Below, piece after piece: positions 9,127-17,880 of a DNA stretch of 64,000 nucleotides (position 1 is the stretch's first letter; each line of letters starts with the position of its first letter). The notes under the pieces were generated by a model. That model saw nothing but the letters and a program-made list of their open reading frames with translations, did no database searches and was not told where the DNA came from. Made by a program: the position numbers and the translations under genes. Where the stretch lies: contig JADJEA010000001.1 of the NCBI GenBank assembly GCA_016702415.1, positions 1,283,001-1,347,000 of the forward strand, given 5' to 3'. Origin of the DNA: Nostocoides sp. GTDB taxonomy: Bacteria; Actinomycetota; Actinomycetes; Actinomycetales; Dermatophilaceae.

Positions 9127-10434
9127 ATGTCAACCACGCCTCGCGCCCGTCGCCTCCGGATCGCCGCCCCCGGAGCCCTGCTCGCTGCGATGCTGGGCTT
9201 CTCGCTGACGGTCTCCGGGCCGGCGAGCGCCGATCTTGGTGACCAGAAGGCCAAGGTCGGCAAGCAACTCAGCGCCACCAAGGACCAGATCGCCTCGGCC
9301 CAGGACGACCTGGACGACACCTCGGCGGCGTTGAAAGCGGCATACGCCCAACTGACGTCGACGCGCGCCCAACTGCCCGCCGCCCAGAACGCCGTCGCCC
9401 TCGCCCGCGCCAACGCCGATTTGGCCCGTCAACGCAACGAGCAGGCGCTCGCCGACCTCGCGGTGGCCAAGCAGGAGGAGGCGAGCGCGAGCGCCGATCT
9501 CGCCGACGCGACCGCGTCCCTGGCCCGCACTCGCTCGCAGGTGGCCGGGTTCGCCGCGCAGATGTATCAGGAGCAGGGCTTCGGGTCGATGACGATCCAG
9601 TTCAGCGCCACGGATGCGCAGGACCTCGCCGACCGGATGGCGATGGCGGACAATGTCGCCGACATCCAGGCCCAGGCCATCCGGACCCTGTCCTCGTCCG
9701 CCGCCGATCTCAGTGCGAAGCAGGCGCGCGTCAGCGCGACGCGTGCATTGGTCGCGGACAAGCAGGCCGCCACCGCGCAGGCCTGGTCCAATGCCCAGGC
9801 CGCCCAGGTTCAGGCCGAGCAGGCGCAGGCGCAACTGGCCGCACTCGAGGCGAGCCAGAGCGCGGCGGCCACGAGCCTTGACAAGGAAGTGACCAAGGAA
9901 CGGCGCCGCCTCGAGGACCTGACCGCCCAGTCGGACGCGCTCAAGGCCCGGCTGCGGGAGATCGCCAAGAAGCAGGCGGCCGCGGCTGCGGCGCACAACC
10001 CGACGACGAATCCGCCGCCCCCGAACACCCCGCACAACACGGGAGGGTTCCTCTCGTGGCCCTCGACCTATGCGGTCACCTCACCCTTCGGGATGCGTTG
10101 GCACCCGATCCTGCATTACTGGCGGCTGCATACCGGACAGGACTTCGCCAATCCGTGCGGCTCCCCGGTGACCGCCGCAGCCGACGGTGTGGTCGTCTCG
10201 GCGGGCTGGGCCGGCGGCTATGGCAACCAGGTCGTCATCGACCACGGGATCCAGCGCGGGGTCTCCCTCGCGACGACCTATAACCACCTCACCAGCTTTG
10301 TCGTGACGAGCGGGCGGGTCGCTCGCGGGCAGATCATCGCCTACGCCGGCACCACGGGCCTGTCGACCGGGTGTCATCTCCACTTCGAGACCCGCGAGAA
10401 CGGGGTGCCGGTCAACCCGCTGCTCTGGCTGTGA
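9127..10434 (+). CDS. Secreted coiled-coil M23 peptidoglycan hydrolase (EnvC-like)
   Basis: Exported protein of 435 residues. A signal peptide covers roughly residues 1-38 and ends near PASADLG. A long Ala/Gln-rich coiled coil spans about residues 40-285, followed by an Asn/Pro linker (NPTTNPPPPNTPHN). The C-terminal M23 domain has RLHTGQDFANPCGSPV, YNHLTS and GCHLHFETREN, so the His and Asp zinc ligands of an active LytM enzyme are present. Position directly behind ftsEX and the coiled coil suggest it is activated by FtsX during septum splitting. This is inferred by analogy with EnvC/PcsB/RipC. Confidence 0.92.
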   Translation: MSTTPRARRLRIAAPGALLAAMLGFSLTVSGPASADLGDQKAKVGKQLSATKDQIASAQDDLDDTSAALKAAYAQLTSTRAQLPAAQNAVALARANADLARQRNEQALADLAVAKQEEASASADLADATASLARTRSQVAGFAAQMYQEQGFGSMTIQFSATDAQDLADRMAMADNVADIQAQAIRTLSSSAADLSAKQARVSATRALVADKQAATAQAWSNAQAAQVQAEQAQAQLAALEASQSAAATSLDKEVTKERRRLEDLTAQSDALKARLREIAKKQAAAAAAHNPTTNPPPPNTPHNTGGFLSWPSTYAVTSPFGMRWHPILHYWRLHTGQDFANPCGSPVTAAADGVVVSAGWAGGYGNQVVIDHGIQRGVSLATTYNHLTSFVVTSGRVARGQIIAYAGTTGLSTGCHLHFETRENGVPVNPLLWL

Positions 10435-10576
10435 TCCCGGATCAGGGCGGCTACGAAACGGGGCTCGGGTGCGTCCGGGCGGGTTAACTTGGGGGCCGGT
10501 GCGGCATACGGCCCGGTAGCGTGGGCCCAGCGCGCCGCACCCGTGGCGCGGGGAGCGAGCGAGGACGAGCAACGTC

Positions 10577-11047
10577 GTGGCCAAAGAAACAGGGCGCAAG
10601 CTGATCGCGAGCAATCGCAAGGCGCGACATGACTATCTCATCGAGCGCACGTACGAGGCCGGGATCGCCCTCATGGGGACGGAGGTGAAATCCCTGCGGA
10701 TGGGGCGCGCCTCCCTCATCGATGGGTATGCCACCTTCTATGGCGATGAGTTGTGGCTCGAGGGAGTTCACATTCCCGAGTACGTCTCCGGAACGTGGAC
10801 CAATCACACCCCTCGCCGTCGCCGCAAGCTCCTGCTCAATCGGCTCGAACTCGACAAGCTCCACCTGGCCACCCGTGAGTCCGGCAAGACGATCGTCCCG
10901 CTGGCCCTCTATTTCAAGGACGGCCGGGCCAAGGTCGAGATCGGGCTCGCCAAGGGCAAGAAGGACTACGACAAGCGACAGGCGTTGCGTGAGCGCCAGG
11001 ATGCGCGCGAGACGGCGCGGGCGCTGCACTCCCGGGAGCGCGACTAG
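10577..11047 (+). CDS. smpB: SsrA-binding protein SmpB
   Basis: tmRNA-binding protein of 156 residues, the usual length. It has NRKARHDYLIERTYEAGI, LMGTEVKSLRMGRASL and a basic C-terminal tail (KGKKDYDKRQALRERQD) that enters the mRNA channel of stalled ribosomes. The start is GTG with a GAGCGAGGA-type ribosome-binding region upstream. Its RNA partner ssrA lies about 8 kb downstream on the same strand (18953), with the DUF2207 gene and a minus-strand accessory block in between. Confidence 0.96.
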   Translation: MAKETGRKLIASNRKARHDYLIERTYEAGIALMGTEVKSLRMGRASLIDGYATFYGDELWLEGVHIPEYVSGTWTNHTPRRRRKLLLNRLELDKLHLATRESGKTIVPLALYFKDGRAKVEIGLAKGKKDYDKRQALRERQDARETARALHSRERD

Positions 11048-13092
11048 TGTCGCGGGCCACCCTCGGTCGGTATGCCGCACTCACCCTCGCGTGGGTCGCC
11101 ACCCTCCTGGTGGTGGGCGGGTTCGCGGGGTCCGGGGTCTCCGGGTCCGGGGCCGGGTCCGGGTTCGTGGGGATCGCGCGGGCGTCCTCGGGCACCGGCC
11201 TCGACCGGGGCTTCGTCCACGTCGGTTCGGGCGAGCGGATCGGCGACTACAGGGTCGAGATCGTCCTCGCCAAGGATGGATCCGCGGCCATCATCGAGAC
11301 GCTGACGCAGATCTTCCCCGACGGAGTCGAACGCCACGGCATCACCCGCGATATCCGCATCCGGGCGGGCTATCAGAATCGCGAGGACGTATACCGCCTC
11401 TACCGGCTCACCGATCTTCAGGTCAGTTCCCCGACCGGGGCCCCCGCCGAGGTGTCCCAGGACGAGATGGGGGCCTACGTCCACCTCCGGATCGGCAGCC
11501 CGGACGTGACGGTGACGGGGACCCAGACCTATGTGATCTCCTACCGCTTGTCCCATGTGGTCAACGCGATCGATACTGAGCGAGCCGAGTTCGTCCACGA
11601 CGTCGTCGGCGCCGCCAACGAGCAGACCTATGACACCGTCACCGCCCGGGTGACGGCACCCGGCGATGTCCTCCAAGTCGGCTGCAACTACGGGCCGGTC
11701 GGGTCCGGATCGATGTGTGACGCAACGCTGGGCAACCCGGCGCGCTTCGCGCATACCGACCTGCAACCCGGGGAGGCGATGTCGGTGGCGGTCTCCATGA
11801 ATCGGGCGTCATTCGGCGACCTGACGCCGGAGCTGATCGAGGACTCGACCGCCAACGAGAACGGCCAGGGCTATCCCCCGGTCGACACCACCCCGCCGGC
11901 AACTGCGCGAATGTTCGGCCGACTCCTGGCGGGGGTCGGCGGGTTCCTGCCCCTATTGGCCTTGGCCGGCATGGCGACGTTGGTCTGGAGCCGGGGCCGC
12001 GACGAGGCGTATGCCGGTCTCACCCCCGGACTCTCGCCAGGGAGAGGCGACGACGTGCCGACGGTCCGGCAGGCGCGACCGGGGACCATCGCCGTCCAGT
12101 TCAACCCGCCCCCTGGGGTGCAGCCGGGCATGGTCGGGACCCTCATCGACGAGGAGGCCAACACCGTCGATGTCACCGCGACCATCCTCGACCTCGCCGT
12201 CCGCGGGTATCTCACGATCACCGAAACCCAGAAGAGCTTCGGGCGCGCCGACTGGGAACTGACCGCGACCACGCCCCGCGCCGGTGCCGCCCCCTTGAGC
12301 GATTACGAGCAGATGCTGCTCGGCGCGCTCTTCGCCGGAGGATCCCCGGTGCGCTTGTCCGACCTGAAGAACACCTTCGCGAGCACCCTCGCCTCGGTCA
12401 AGGGCGCGATGTATGCCGAGGTCGTCCGCCGCGGCTGGTTCCGGCGCTCGCCGCAGTCGCAACGGGACGCCTGGGGCGGTTTCGGGATGGCGTTGATCTT
12501 CCTGGCGTTCCTGGCGTTCTTCTTGCTGGGCAATATCGTCCCGAGTGGACCCCGGCCGTTCGCCGCCGTCCCCCTGTCGGGCCCGATGCTCCTGGCGCTG
12601 GGTCTGGCCCTGAGTGGGGTCATCGTCCGTGTCCTCGGTCGCCGGATGGCCTCCCGGACGGCAGAGGGCAGCGCGGTGCTGGCCCAATCCCTCGGTTTCA
12701 AGCAGTACCTGGTCACCGCCGAGGCCAACCAGATCAGGTTCGAGGAGGCACAGGACGTCTTCTCCCGCTATCTGCCGTATGCCGTGGTGTTCGGCGTGGC
12801 GGACAAGTGGGCCAAGACCTTCGAGCAGGTGGCTGCGGCCGCCGCAGCGCAGGGGGTCGTGATCAGTCCACCGATCTGGTACATCGGGCCGAGTTGGGGC
12901 GATGGTGGCTTCTTCGACTCCATGACCTCCGGAGTGGACGACTTCGCCACGCAGGCCGCCGGGACCTTCATCTCCACCCCTGGCTCCTCGGGCACCTCGG
13001 TCTTCGACGGGGGTGGCGGCGGATTCGGCGGTGGCTTCGGTGGCGGGTTCTCCGGAGGGGGCGGCTCCGGCTCCTCCGGCGGAACCTGGTAG
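11047..13092 (+). CDS. DUF2207 domain membrane protein with Gly-rich tail
   Basis: Protein of 681 residues. Signal peptide (residues 1-32), then an extracellular DUF2207 domain with ITRDIRIRAGYQNREDVYRLY, then a membrane helix near residues 295-320, a cytoplasmic part and two further helices (about residues 480-540). It ends in a Gly/Ser-rich, low-complexity tail of about 30 residues (GGGGFGGGFGGGFSGG), typical of the family. Function is not established. The GTG start overlaps the smpB TAG by one base, so it is probably co-transcribed with smpB. Confidence 0.9.
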   Translation: MSRATLGRYAALTLAWVATLLVVGGFAGSGVSGSGAGSGFVGIARASSGTGLDRGFVHVGSGERIGDYRVEIVLAKDGSAAIIETLTQIFPDGVERHGITRDIRIRAGYQNREDVYRLYRLTDLQVSSPTGAPAEVSQDEMGAYVHLRIGSPDVTVTGTQTYVISYRLSHVVNAIDTERAEFVHDVVGAANEQTYDTVTARVTAPGDVLQVGCNYGPVGSGSMCDATLGNPARFAHTDLQPGEAMSVAVSMNRASFGDLTPELIEDSTANENGQGYPPVDTTPPATARMFGRLLAGVGGFLPLLALAGMATLVWSRGRDEAYAGLTPGLSPGRGDDVPTVRQARPGTIAVQFNPPPGVQPGMVGTLIDEEANTVDVTATILDLAVRGYLTITETQKSFGRADWELTATTPRAGAAPLSDYEQMLLGALFAGGSPVRLSDLKNTFASTLASVKGAMYAEVVRRGWFRRSPQSQRDAWGGFGMALIFLAFLAFFLLGNIVPSGPRPFAAVPLSGPMLLALGLALSGVIVRVLGRRMASRTAEGSAVLAQSLGFKQYLVTAEANQIRFEEAQDVFSRYLPYAVVFGVADKWAKTFEQVAAAAAAQGVVISPPIWYIGPSWGDGGFFDSMTSGVDDFATQAAGTFISTPGSSGTSVFDGGGGGFGGGFGGGFSGGGGSGSSGGTW

Positions 13093-13316
13093 GCGCTCCT
13101 CAACCAGCTGCGGATCCCAGACGGTCACCGGCTTACGACCCCCACCTTCACGACGCACCCGACGGGCAGATCCGCACTGCCGCCGCCCTGATGCGGTCAC
13201 CGGCTTGCGACCCGCTCACGACGCACCCGAGCCATCGGCGCCGCACCGGCGTCCATCGTGGTACCCCCCTTCGCGATGCGCGACCGCACCAATCCACCTG
13301 GCTCCCCATCGCGCGG
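13093..13316. other. Convergent intergenic stretch with an imperfect direct repeat
   Basis: The 224 bp between the DUF2207 gene and the minus-strand permease gene contain no convincing gene. An imperfect duplication is visible: GGTCACCGGCTTACGACCC at 13123 recurs as GGTCACCGGCTTGCGACCC at 13195, each followed within about 8-12 bases by ACGACGCACCCGA. No strong terminator with a T-run is seen. Confidence 0.5.
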
Positions 13317-14387
13317 TCAGGGCACCCGGACCTCGCGCAGTGGGTTCGAACGTGCCGCCGCCACCGCCGGAAGGAGCGAGCCGGTTGCGGCCGATGCCAC
13401 CACGAGGAGGAAACACCCGACGAGAAAGGGTGGCTCGGGTGCGGGCTGCCCCCGGATCACGACGACGAGATAACGTCCGATGGCCGCGAGCGAGAACCCC
13501 GCCACGGCCAGGGCGCCCGCCTGGCCGACGACCAGAGCCAGAATGAACTCCGGAGTCGCCCCCAAAGCCCGGCGCCTACCGTAGTCGCGACGCCGCGCCG
13601 TCGTGATGGTGGCAAACATCAACGCGGCAAGCAGCCCGCAGGAGATCGAGGTCAAGACGAGCAGCCTCATCCGCGATGACTCGCTTGTCGCCGCGACCCG
13701 TTGCGCCAGCCGGATCTCGGTCTCGGAGGACCGGACGCTCCAGCTTGGGCGGACGTTGACCGGAAGGAGTTGGGTCACGGCCTCTGTGGTCCGGGCGACC
13801 GTGGTGGGGTCGCGCAGGAGGACGGCCAGTTCGTTGGCGCGCACGTCGGGACCGCAGCGCCGGACAAGGACGATTTGATCGAGGAACCCGAGACCCGGAG
13901 GCACTGCCTGGATGGCGGCGATGTCCTCGGGTATGCCGCCGTGCGTCACGACACCGGCAGGGTCGAGGAGTCCGAGCCTTGCCGCGAGCGAGGGGCTGAT
14001 CTGTGCCATGTCGCAGGGGACTCGCCACATCGTCGGTGACGTGTCACCCCATACGTCGCGAATGATCACCTCCGAACCGAGCGCGCCGCGACCGGCGTCC
14101 GGAACGCCAAGGGCGAGGACCCCACGGGCATCGCCCAAGCCCGAGGCCGCGATCAGGGTCTCGGTGCCGACATCGTCGGAGACTGTCGGCGATAGCAGCC
14201 GCACGACAGAGGCCCCGGGAGAGCTGACCGCAGCGTCCAGAGATGCGCGAGCTCGTGCCGCCTCGTTGTCGACTGCCAGAGCCAGCCACGCGATCGCGGT
14301 GAGGACGGCCAGGAGTAGGAGAGTTCGCACGCCGTTGGCGCGCAGGTCTCGGATGATCTCGTCGAATTGTTGGCGGACACGGATCAC
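13317..14387 (-). CDS. FtsX-like (MacB-type) ABC transporter permease
   Basis: Permease of 356 residues with one N-terminal helix (TLLLLAVLTAIAWLALAV), an extracellular domain of about 200 residues, and three C-terminal helices around residues 240-345. RRDYGRRRALGATPEFILALVVGQ is the conserved cytoplasmic stretch of the FtsX/MacB permease superfamily. The GTG start overlaps the ATPase stop (GTGA). With the ATPase and the adaptor upstream it forms a MacAB-like exporter; such systems move peptides, lipoproteins or antibiotics. The cargo is not known, but a small secreted peptide gene starts the same gene string. Confidence 0.85.
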   Translation of the reverse strand: MIRVRQQFDEIIRDLRANGVRTLLLLAVLTAIAWLALAVDNEAARARASLDAAVSSPGASVVRLLSPTVSDDVGTETLIAASGLGDARGVLALGVPDAGRGALGSEVIIRDVWGDTSPTMWRVPCDMAQISPSLAARLGLLDPAGVVTHGGIPEDIAAIQAVPPGLGFLDQIVLVRRCGPDVRANELAVLLRDPTTVARTTEAVTQLLPVNVRPSWSVRSSETEIRLAQRVAATSESSRMRLLVLTSISCGLLAALMFATITTARRRDYGRRRALGATPEFILALVVGQAGALAVAGFSLAAIGRYLVVVIRGQPAPEPPFLVGCFLLVVASAATGSLLPAVAAARSNPLREVRVP

Positions 14388-15039
14388 GAGAGGTGCACCG
14401 AGCGATCCGATTGCTGCACGATTGCGGGGTTATGGGTCGCGATGATCAATACCCCCTTGACGGCGCGCACATGCCCTTCCAAGTGGCTCATCACGATGTG
14501 GCGCTCGCCGGGTCGAGGTTGGCAGTGGGCTCGTCGGCGAAGACAATCCGTGGCGCGGTCGCCAGAGCTCGGGCCAGGGCGATCCGCTGCGCCTGCCCGC
14601 CCGAGATCTGTCCCGGCCTGCGATGCGCGAGTTCGCCGACACCCAACTCCTCGAGCAGTTCGTGCGCTCGTGGCAGCAATGACCGCCGATCCACACCGGC
14701 ATAGATGGCGGTCTCGGTCACGAGGTCGAGGGTGCGCCGTGCAGGATCGAGCATGGAATCCTGGAACACGAAGCCGATGTGGCGAGCGCGGTGCCGGCTT
14801 CGCGCGCGTTCGCTGAAGGCAGTAATGCGCGCGCCGAGGAGGTCGACGCTGCCCTCCCGTGGGGGGATCATGCCCGCAAGGGCGTAGAGGAGGGTCGACT
14901 TGCCAACGCCTGACGCTCCGGTGAGCGCGAGGATGGTGTTGGCCGAGACGGACAGATGGAAGTCGCGCAGGAGGGGAGCATGGCGCCCGTAGCCGACGGT
15001 CAGATCGACCGCGCGCACCAACTCCGCCGAGGAACTCAC
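14384..15039 (-). CDS. ABC transporter ATP-binding protein (LolD/MacB type), frameshifted
   Basis: ATPase of about 218 residues when the frame is repaired. Walker A is LTGASGVGKSTLLYALAG, the signature ISGGQAQRIALARALA, and Walker B FADEPTANLDPAS. The reading frame breaks just after ANLDPAS, near 14505, in a G/C-rich run. The second frame then gives the remaining HIVMSHLEGHVRAVKG and the switch His (IIATHNPAIV). One missing or extra base would restore the gene. The GTG start overlaps the adaptor stop, and the stop overlaps the permease start. Confidence 0.82.
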
Positions 15040-16079
15040 GACCCTGGGACTCGGACCTTGTCGCCGGAGGCGATTCCATCGATGATGGCGAGTCCGTCGG
15101 ACTGAGCACGCACTGTGACCGAACGGACCTGCCCATTCATGAGCATCACGCTGACGTCCCCCGTCGCGGAGGCGCGCAGGGCGCTGACCGGGACCGCCAG
15201 ACCGGTGGTCCGTGGCGTCACGGTCAGAGTGGCACTCGAGTCGGTCGAGCCGAAGAGCCGGGCCGCGCAGGTCTGCTCGCCGCAACGAAACGGCTTGGGG
15301 TCCACCGTCGCCGTCAGGGAGCCATCGGCGGCCGTGATGACGGGTCCGACGGTGACCGAGGAAACGTCGCGATCGGCGAGTGAGATCGAGACGGAAGTAC
15401 CGTCCGTGACCCGGTCGGCCAGCGCTGGAGGAATGACGATGCTCACCGTCGGATTGCCGGAGACGACGGAGAAGGCGGGCGACGGCACGCTGGCTCCGAG
15501 CCGGAGACTCTCCGCCGGGACCACCCGCGTCGGCAGCGTCGGCACCCAGACGATCCGCCCGAGCGGCACCTCTCCCCGCGTGGCCGAACCCAGAGACGTC
15601 CACAAGGACACGACGGCCCGCGCCGTGCCCGAGCCGAAACGTCCGTCACTCTCGATGTCGAAGCCTCTGGATTGCAGCAACTCCTGTAGTTGCCGCACAT
15701 CGTTGCCGCGATCCCCGGGTCGGAGGTCGCGGTAGGCGGGTATGCCGCCGCGGGCGAGAAGCACGGGTTCGTCGTCCACGCGGAGGAGAACGTCGTTCGG
15801 GGCAATTCGTCCATTCGCAGGCACGGATTGGGTCAGTCGTCCACCGATGGGAATATCGACTCCCGTGACGTGTGGCCACGAGATCCGCGCGGTCACAGGC
15901 ACAATCTTGGAGATCGTGGCTTGTTTGACGGTGAAAGTCGTCCAATTCTCAGCATCTGGTTCCTTCATCGAACTCGAACGGACCAGAAGGATTCCCAAGG
16001 CGACCCCCGCGGCCATGACGCACATCGCGATCACCAGCGCAGCGAGGGTGCGACTGCGGGCGGGGCTTGGTGCAGTCAT
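15036..16079 (-). CDS. Membrane-anchored efflux adaptor with peptidoglycan-binding domain
   Basis: Protein of 347 residues. An N-terminal membrane anchor is at about residues 10-33. A beta-rich domain follows (VTARISWPHVTGVDIPIGG), then a PG_binding_1 module (LRPGDRGNDVRQLQELLQSRGF), then a HlyD/MacA-like domain ending LAIIDGIASGDKVRVPGS. Adaptors of this design, combining a membrane-fusion-protein fold with a peptidoglycan-binding repeat, occur beside FtsX-like ABC transporters in Gram-positive bacteria. They probably link the exporter to the cell wall. It starts 7 bp behind a lipoprotein gene and is translationally coupled to the ATPase. Confidence 0.82.
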   Translation of the reverse strand: MTAPSPARSRTLAALVIAMCVMAAGVALGILLVRSSSMKEPDAENWTTFTVKQATISKIVPVTARISWPHVTGVDIPIGGRLTQSVPANGRIAPNDVLLRVDDEPVLLARGGIPAYRDLRPGDRGNDVRQLQELLQSRGFDIESDGRFGSGTARAVVSLWTSLGSATRGEVPLGRIVWVPTLPTRVVPAESLRLGASVPSPAFSVVSGNPTVSIVIPPALADRVTDGTSVSISLADRDVSSVTVGPVITAADGSLTATVDPKPFRCGEQTCAARLFGSTDSSATLTVTPRTTGLAVPVSALRASATGDVSVMLMNGQVRSVTVRAQSDGLAIIDGIASGDKVRVPGS

Positions 16080-16086
16080 CGGGGCA

Positions 16087-16584
16087 TCAGAAACCGCACT
16101 CTTTGCTCAGCTGCTGAATGGTGGCCATGTCCTTGGGGACTGAGGACCAGTCCGACTCCCCCCCTTTGGTGAATTCCTCGAGCGTTGGGCTCTTCACGGG
16201 ATAGCCATGCGCTCGAAGACAGTCGTCAATGGCGAGAGATTGTCGCCAAGAATTGGCCGGGTCGCTTTTCGGCGGCTTGTCGTAACCAAATTCCTTCAGG
16301 CAGGCGGCGTATGCCGCGTCGTAGGCCTTCTTCAGCTCTTGTCGCTGCTGAACGGTCGAGTTCTCTGGTGCCCACTTGACGCTGATTCCGCCATCGTCGA
16401 GAACGTCGACGACGTATCCGGCGGTTTCCAGGCAACTCTTCATATTGGGAACGAAGAGCTCGGCCTCGGCGGTGGGTGCGGATGTCGGTGGTGGGGGCGT
16501 CGTCGCACCGGTGGGATTGGTTGGGGAGCACGCTGCGCAACTGAGGCACAACGAGATCCCGGCAACCAATCCCACCGCGCGCAC
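16087..16584 (-). CDS. Putative lipoprotein of the peptide-export cassette
   Basis: Predicted lipoprotein of 165 residues from GTG 16584. The hydrophobic stretch LVAGISLCLSCAAC ends in a lipobox-like LSCAAC. A Thr/Pro linker follows, then a domain with Cys residues in MKSCLETAGY, YAACLKEFGYDKPP and IDDCLRAHGYPV, and a last Cys before the C-terminal GF. I do not recognise a named family. The repeated C-L-x(n)-G-Y pattern suggests an internally duplicated fold. Its start lies 1 bp after the stop of the secreted-peptide frame and its stop 7 bp before the adaptor, so it belongs to the exporter operon. An alternative ATG is at 16635. Confidence 0.65.
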   Translation of the reverse strand: MRAVGLVAGISLCLSCAACSPTNPTGATTPPPPTSAPTAEAELFVPNMKSCLETAGYVVDVLDDGGISVKWAPENSTVQQRQELKKAYDAAYAACLKEFGYDKPPKSDPANSWRQSLAIDDCLRAHGYPVKSPTLEEFTKGGESDWSSVPKDMATIQQLSKECGF

Positions 16585-16585
16585 G

Positions 16586-16886
16586 TCAGCACCCGGTGGA
16601 TAGTGAATAGAGCGTCCCGCCCGTTGCGTAACCATAGTACGCGAAGGGGATGGGACGGGTCGAGTTGCGGGTTCGAGTCGAGGAGTTGTACCACGAGTAG
16701 TCAGTGACGTCGCTCCATGAGTGTGCCACGGCCCCCGGCCCGGACGTGGTCGAGAGGTTCCACCCGCATACTCGAACAATAGCCCACGCTCCCGCCACCC
16801 GACGCTGCCGTCGCGGGCGCTGCTCCGAACGTCAGTAAGAGAATCGCTCCCGTGACGGCGACGACGCCCGTAGTGTGAATCCGCAT
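16586..16886 (-). CDS. Small secreted peptide (bacteriocin-like precursor), frameshifted
   Basis: ATG 16886 opens a clear Sec signal peptide (MRIHTTGVVAVTGAILLLTF, then GAAPATA). The initial frame ends at 16701, but a frame one base off runs on to 16586 with a Trp/Tyr/Ser/Thr-rich composition (GWNLSTTSGPGAVAHSWSDV, ending LYSLSTGC) and stops 1 bp before the lipoprotein start. Removing one base between about 16700 and 16800 yields a precursor of about 99 residues with a 27-residue leader. Size, leader and linkage to an FtsX-type ABC exporter recall lactococcin 972-like bacteriocins, but I cannot confirm the family signature. It may instead be an ordinary secreted peptide or a decayed gene. Confidence 0.45.
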
Positions 16887-16971
16887 CTCAACCCCCCGAT
16901 CGATCGAGCGCGAGAGAAGACGTCTCCTCTCAGGATGGATCGTCATCCTTCCGCGCCCGGGGGGGGGGGAG

Positions 16972-17787
16972 TCAATAGCCCCACTGGTTGGGGATGAAGC
17001 TCATGTCGACACCGTTACCGATCAGTGACGCCCACGGGATGGTGTAGTCGACGATCCCGGCGGCGCACGCGTATGCCGTGCAGTGCCCGACGGAGATGTG
17101 CATCCCGGACTTCTCGGGATACATCGCCACCTCGTCGCGGGTTATCCAGGCGTGCTGGTCGGGGTCGGCGCCACCGGCCCACCGGTTGAGTTCCCGCTCG
17201 AAATTCCACCGCGGCCCGCCAGCCGCCTGCATCTGCGCGAGCATCCCGTCCTTGGTGACGATGCGGCCCGTCCGGGTGTCGAGAATGTCGTACGTGCGCG
17301 TTTCCACGCCGTGGGCGCCCCCGGCATACAGGTAGGCGTCCCCGCGCACGACGGCCAGGCCGGGCACGTCGACGACGAGTCGATTCGTGCGTTCGTAGCT
17401 GCCCGTGGTCGGGGTGATGCCCGCGGACTCCTTCCACCAGGTCTTCCAGCCGGTGAGCTGCCGGGTGGCGTTGGCATTGACCTTGGCGGTGAGCGTGGCG
17501 ACACCCTTGACCCCCGGGCACTGAGCGCGCATGGTCACGGTCTGGCGGTGGATCGATCCGCCGAGGTAGCTACCGGCCACATCCGCGGCGGCGAAGGAGA
17601 CCGGAGCGGGACAGCGCACCGCCGGCGGTGCCGGCGTGGTCGCCACCGCAACCGCAGGGATGACGCCAGCGGGGGCTGAGCCCGTCGCGGCGGAGGTGGG
17701 GGCGGCGGTCGCGGCCAGGGGCGAGAGCGCGGCAAGTCCCACCACAGCGGTGGCGATCGAGACGGCGGCGTAAGGACGCTTGGGCAT
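16972..17787 (-). CDS. Secreted RsiV/DUF3298-like protein
   Basis: Exported protein of 271 residues with a signal peptide to about residue 28 (ATAAP). A Thr/Ala/Pro-rich linker follows, then a domain with YLYAGGAHGVETRTYDILDT, TGRIVTKDGML and a late AGIVDYTIPWASLI. These match the C-terminal RsiV/DUF3298 fold: a GGAHG turn, a D-x-x-T/S-G-x-I/L strand and a terminal I-P-W/Y motif. In Bacillus RsiV this fold binds lysozyme as anti-sigma factor sensor. No anti-sigma region or membrane helix beyond the signal is seen here, so the protein is released. Its role is unknown. Confidence 0.7.
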   Translation of the reverse strand: MPKRPYAAVSIATAVVGLAALSPLAATAAPTSAATGSAPAGVIPAVAVATTPAPPAVRCPAPVSFAAADVAGSYLGGSIHRQTVTMRAQCPGVKGVATLTAKVNANATRQLTGWKTWWKESAGITPTTGSYERTNRLVVDVPGLAVVRGDAYLYAGGAHGVETRTYDILDTRTGRIVTKDGMLAQMQAAGGPRWNFERELNRWAGGADPDQHAWITRDEVAMYPEKSGMHISVGHCTAYACAAGIVDYTIPWASLIGNGVDMSFIPNQWGY

Positions 17788-17880
17788 GATGGATTCCTTT
17801 GTGTGACAGAGATTTCGGTCGAATGTTGTCGACCTGCCACTGGGACGCCGCTCGACCGCGCCGGGTTGGTCACGGAACCA

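Noticed and set aside
13123..13230. Short direct repeat after the DUF2207 gene as a mobile-element scar
   Set aside because: Copies are imperfect, only about 20-40 bases, and no inverted repeat or target duplication is present.
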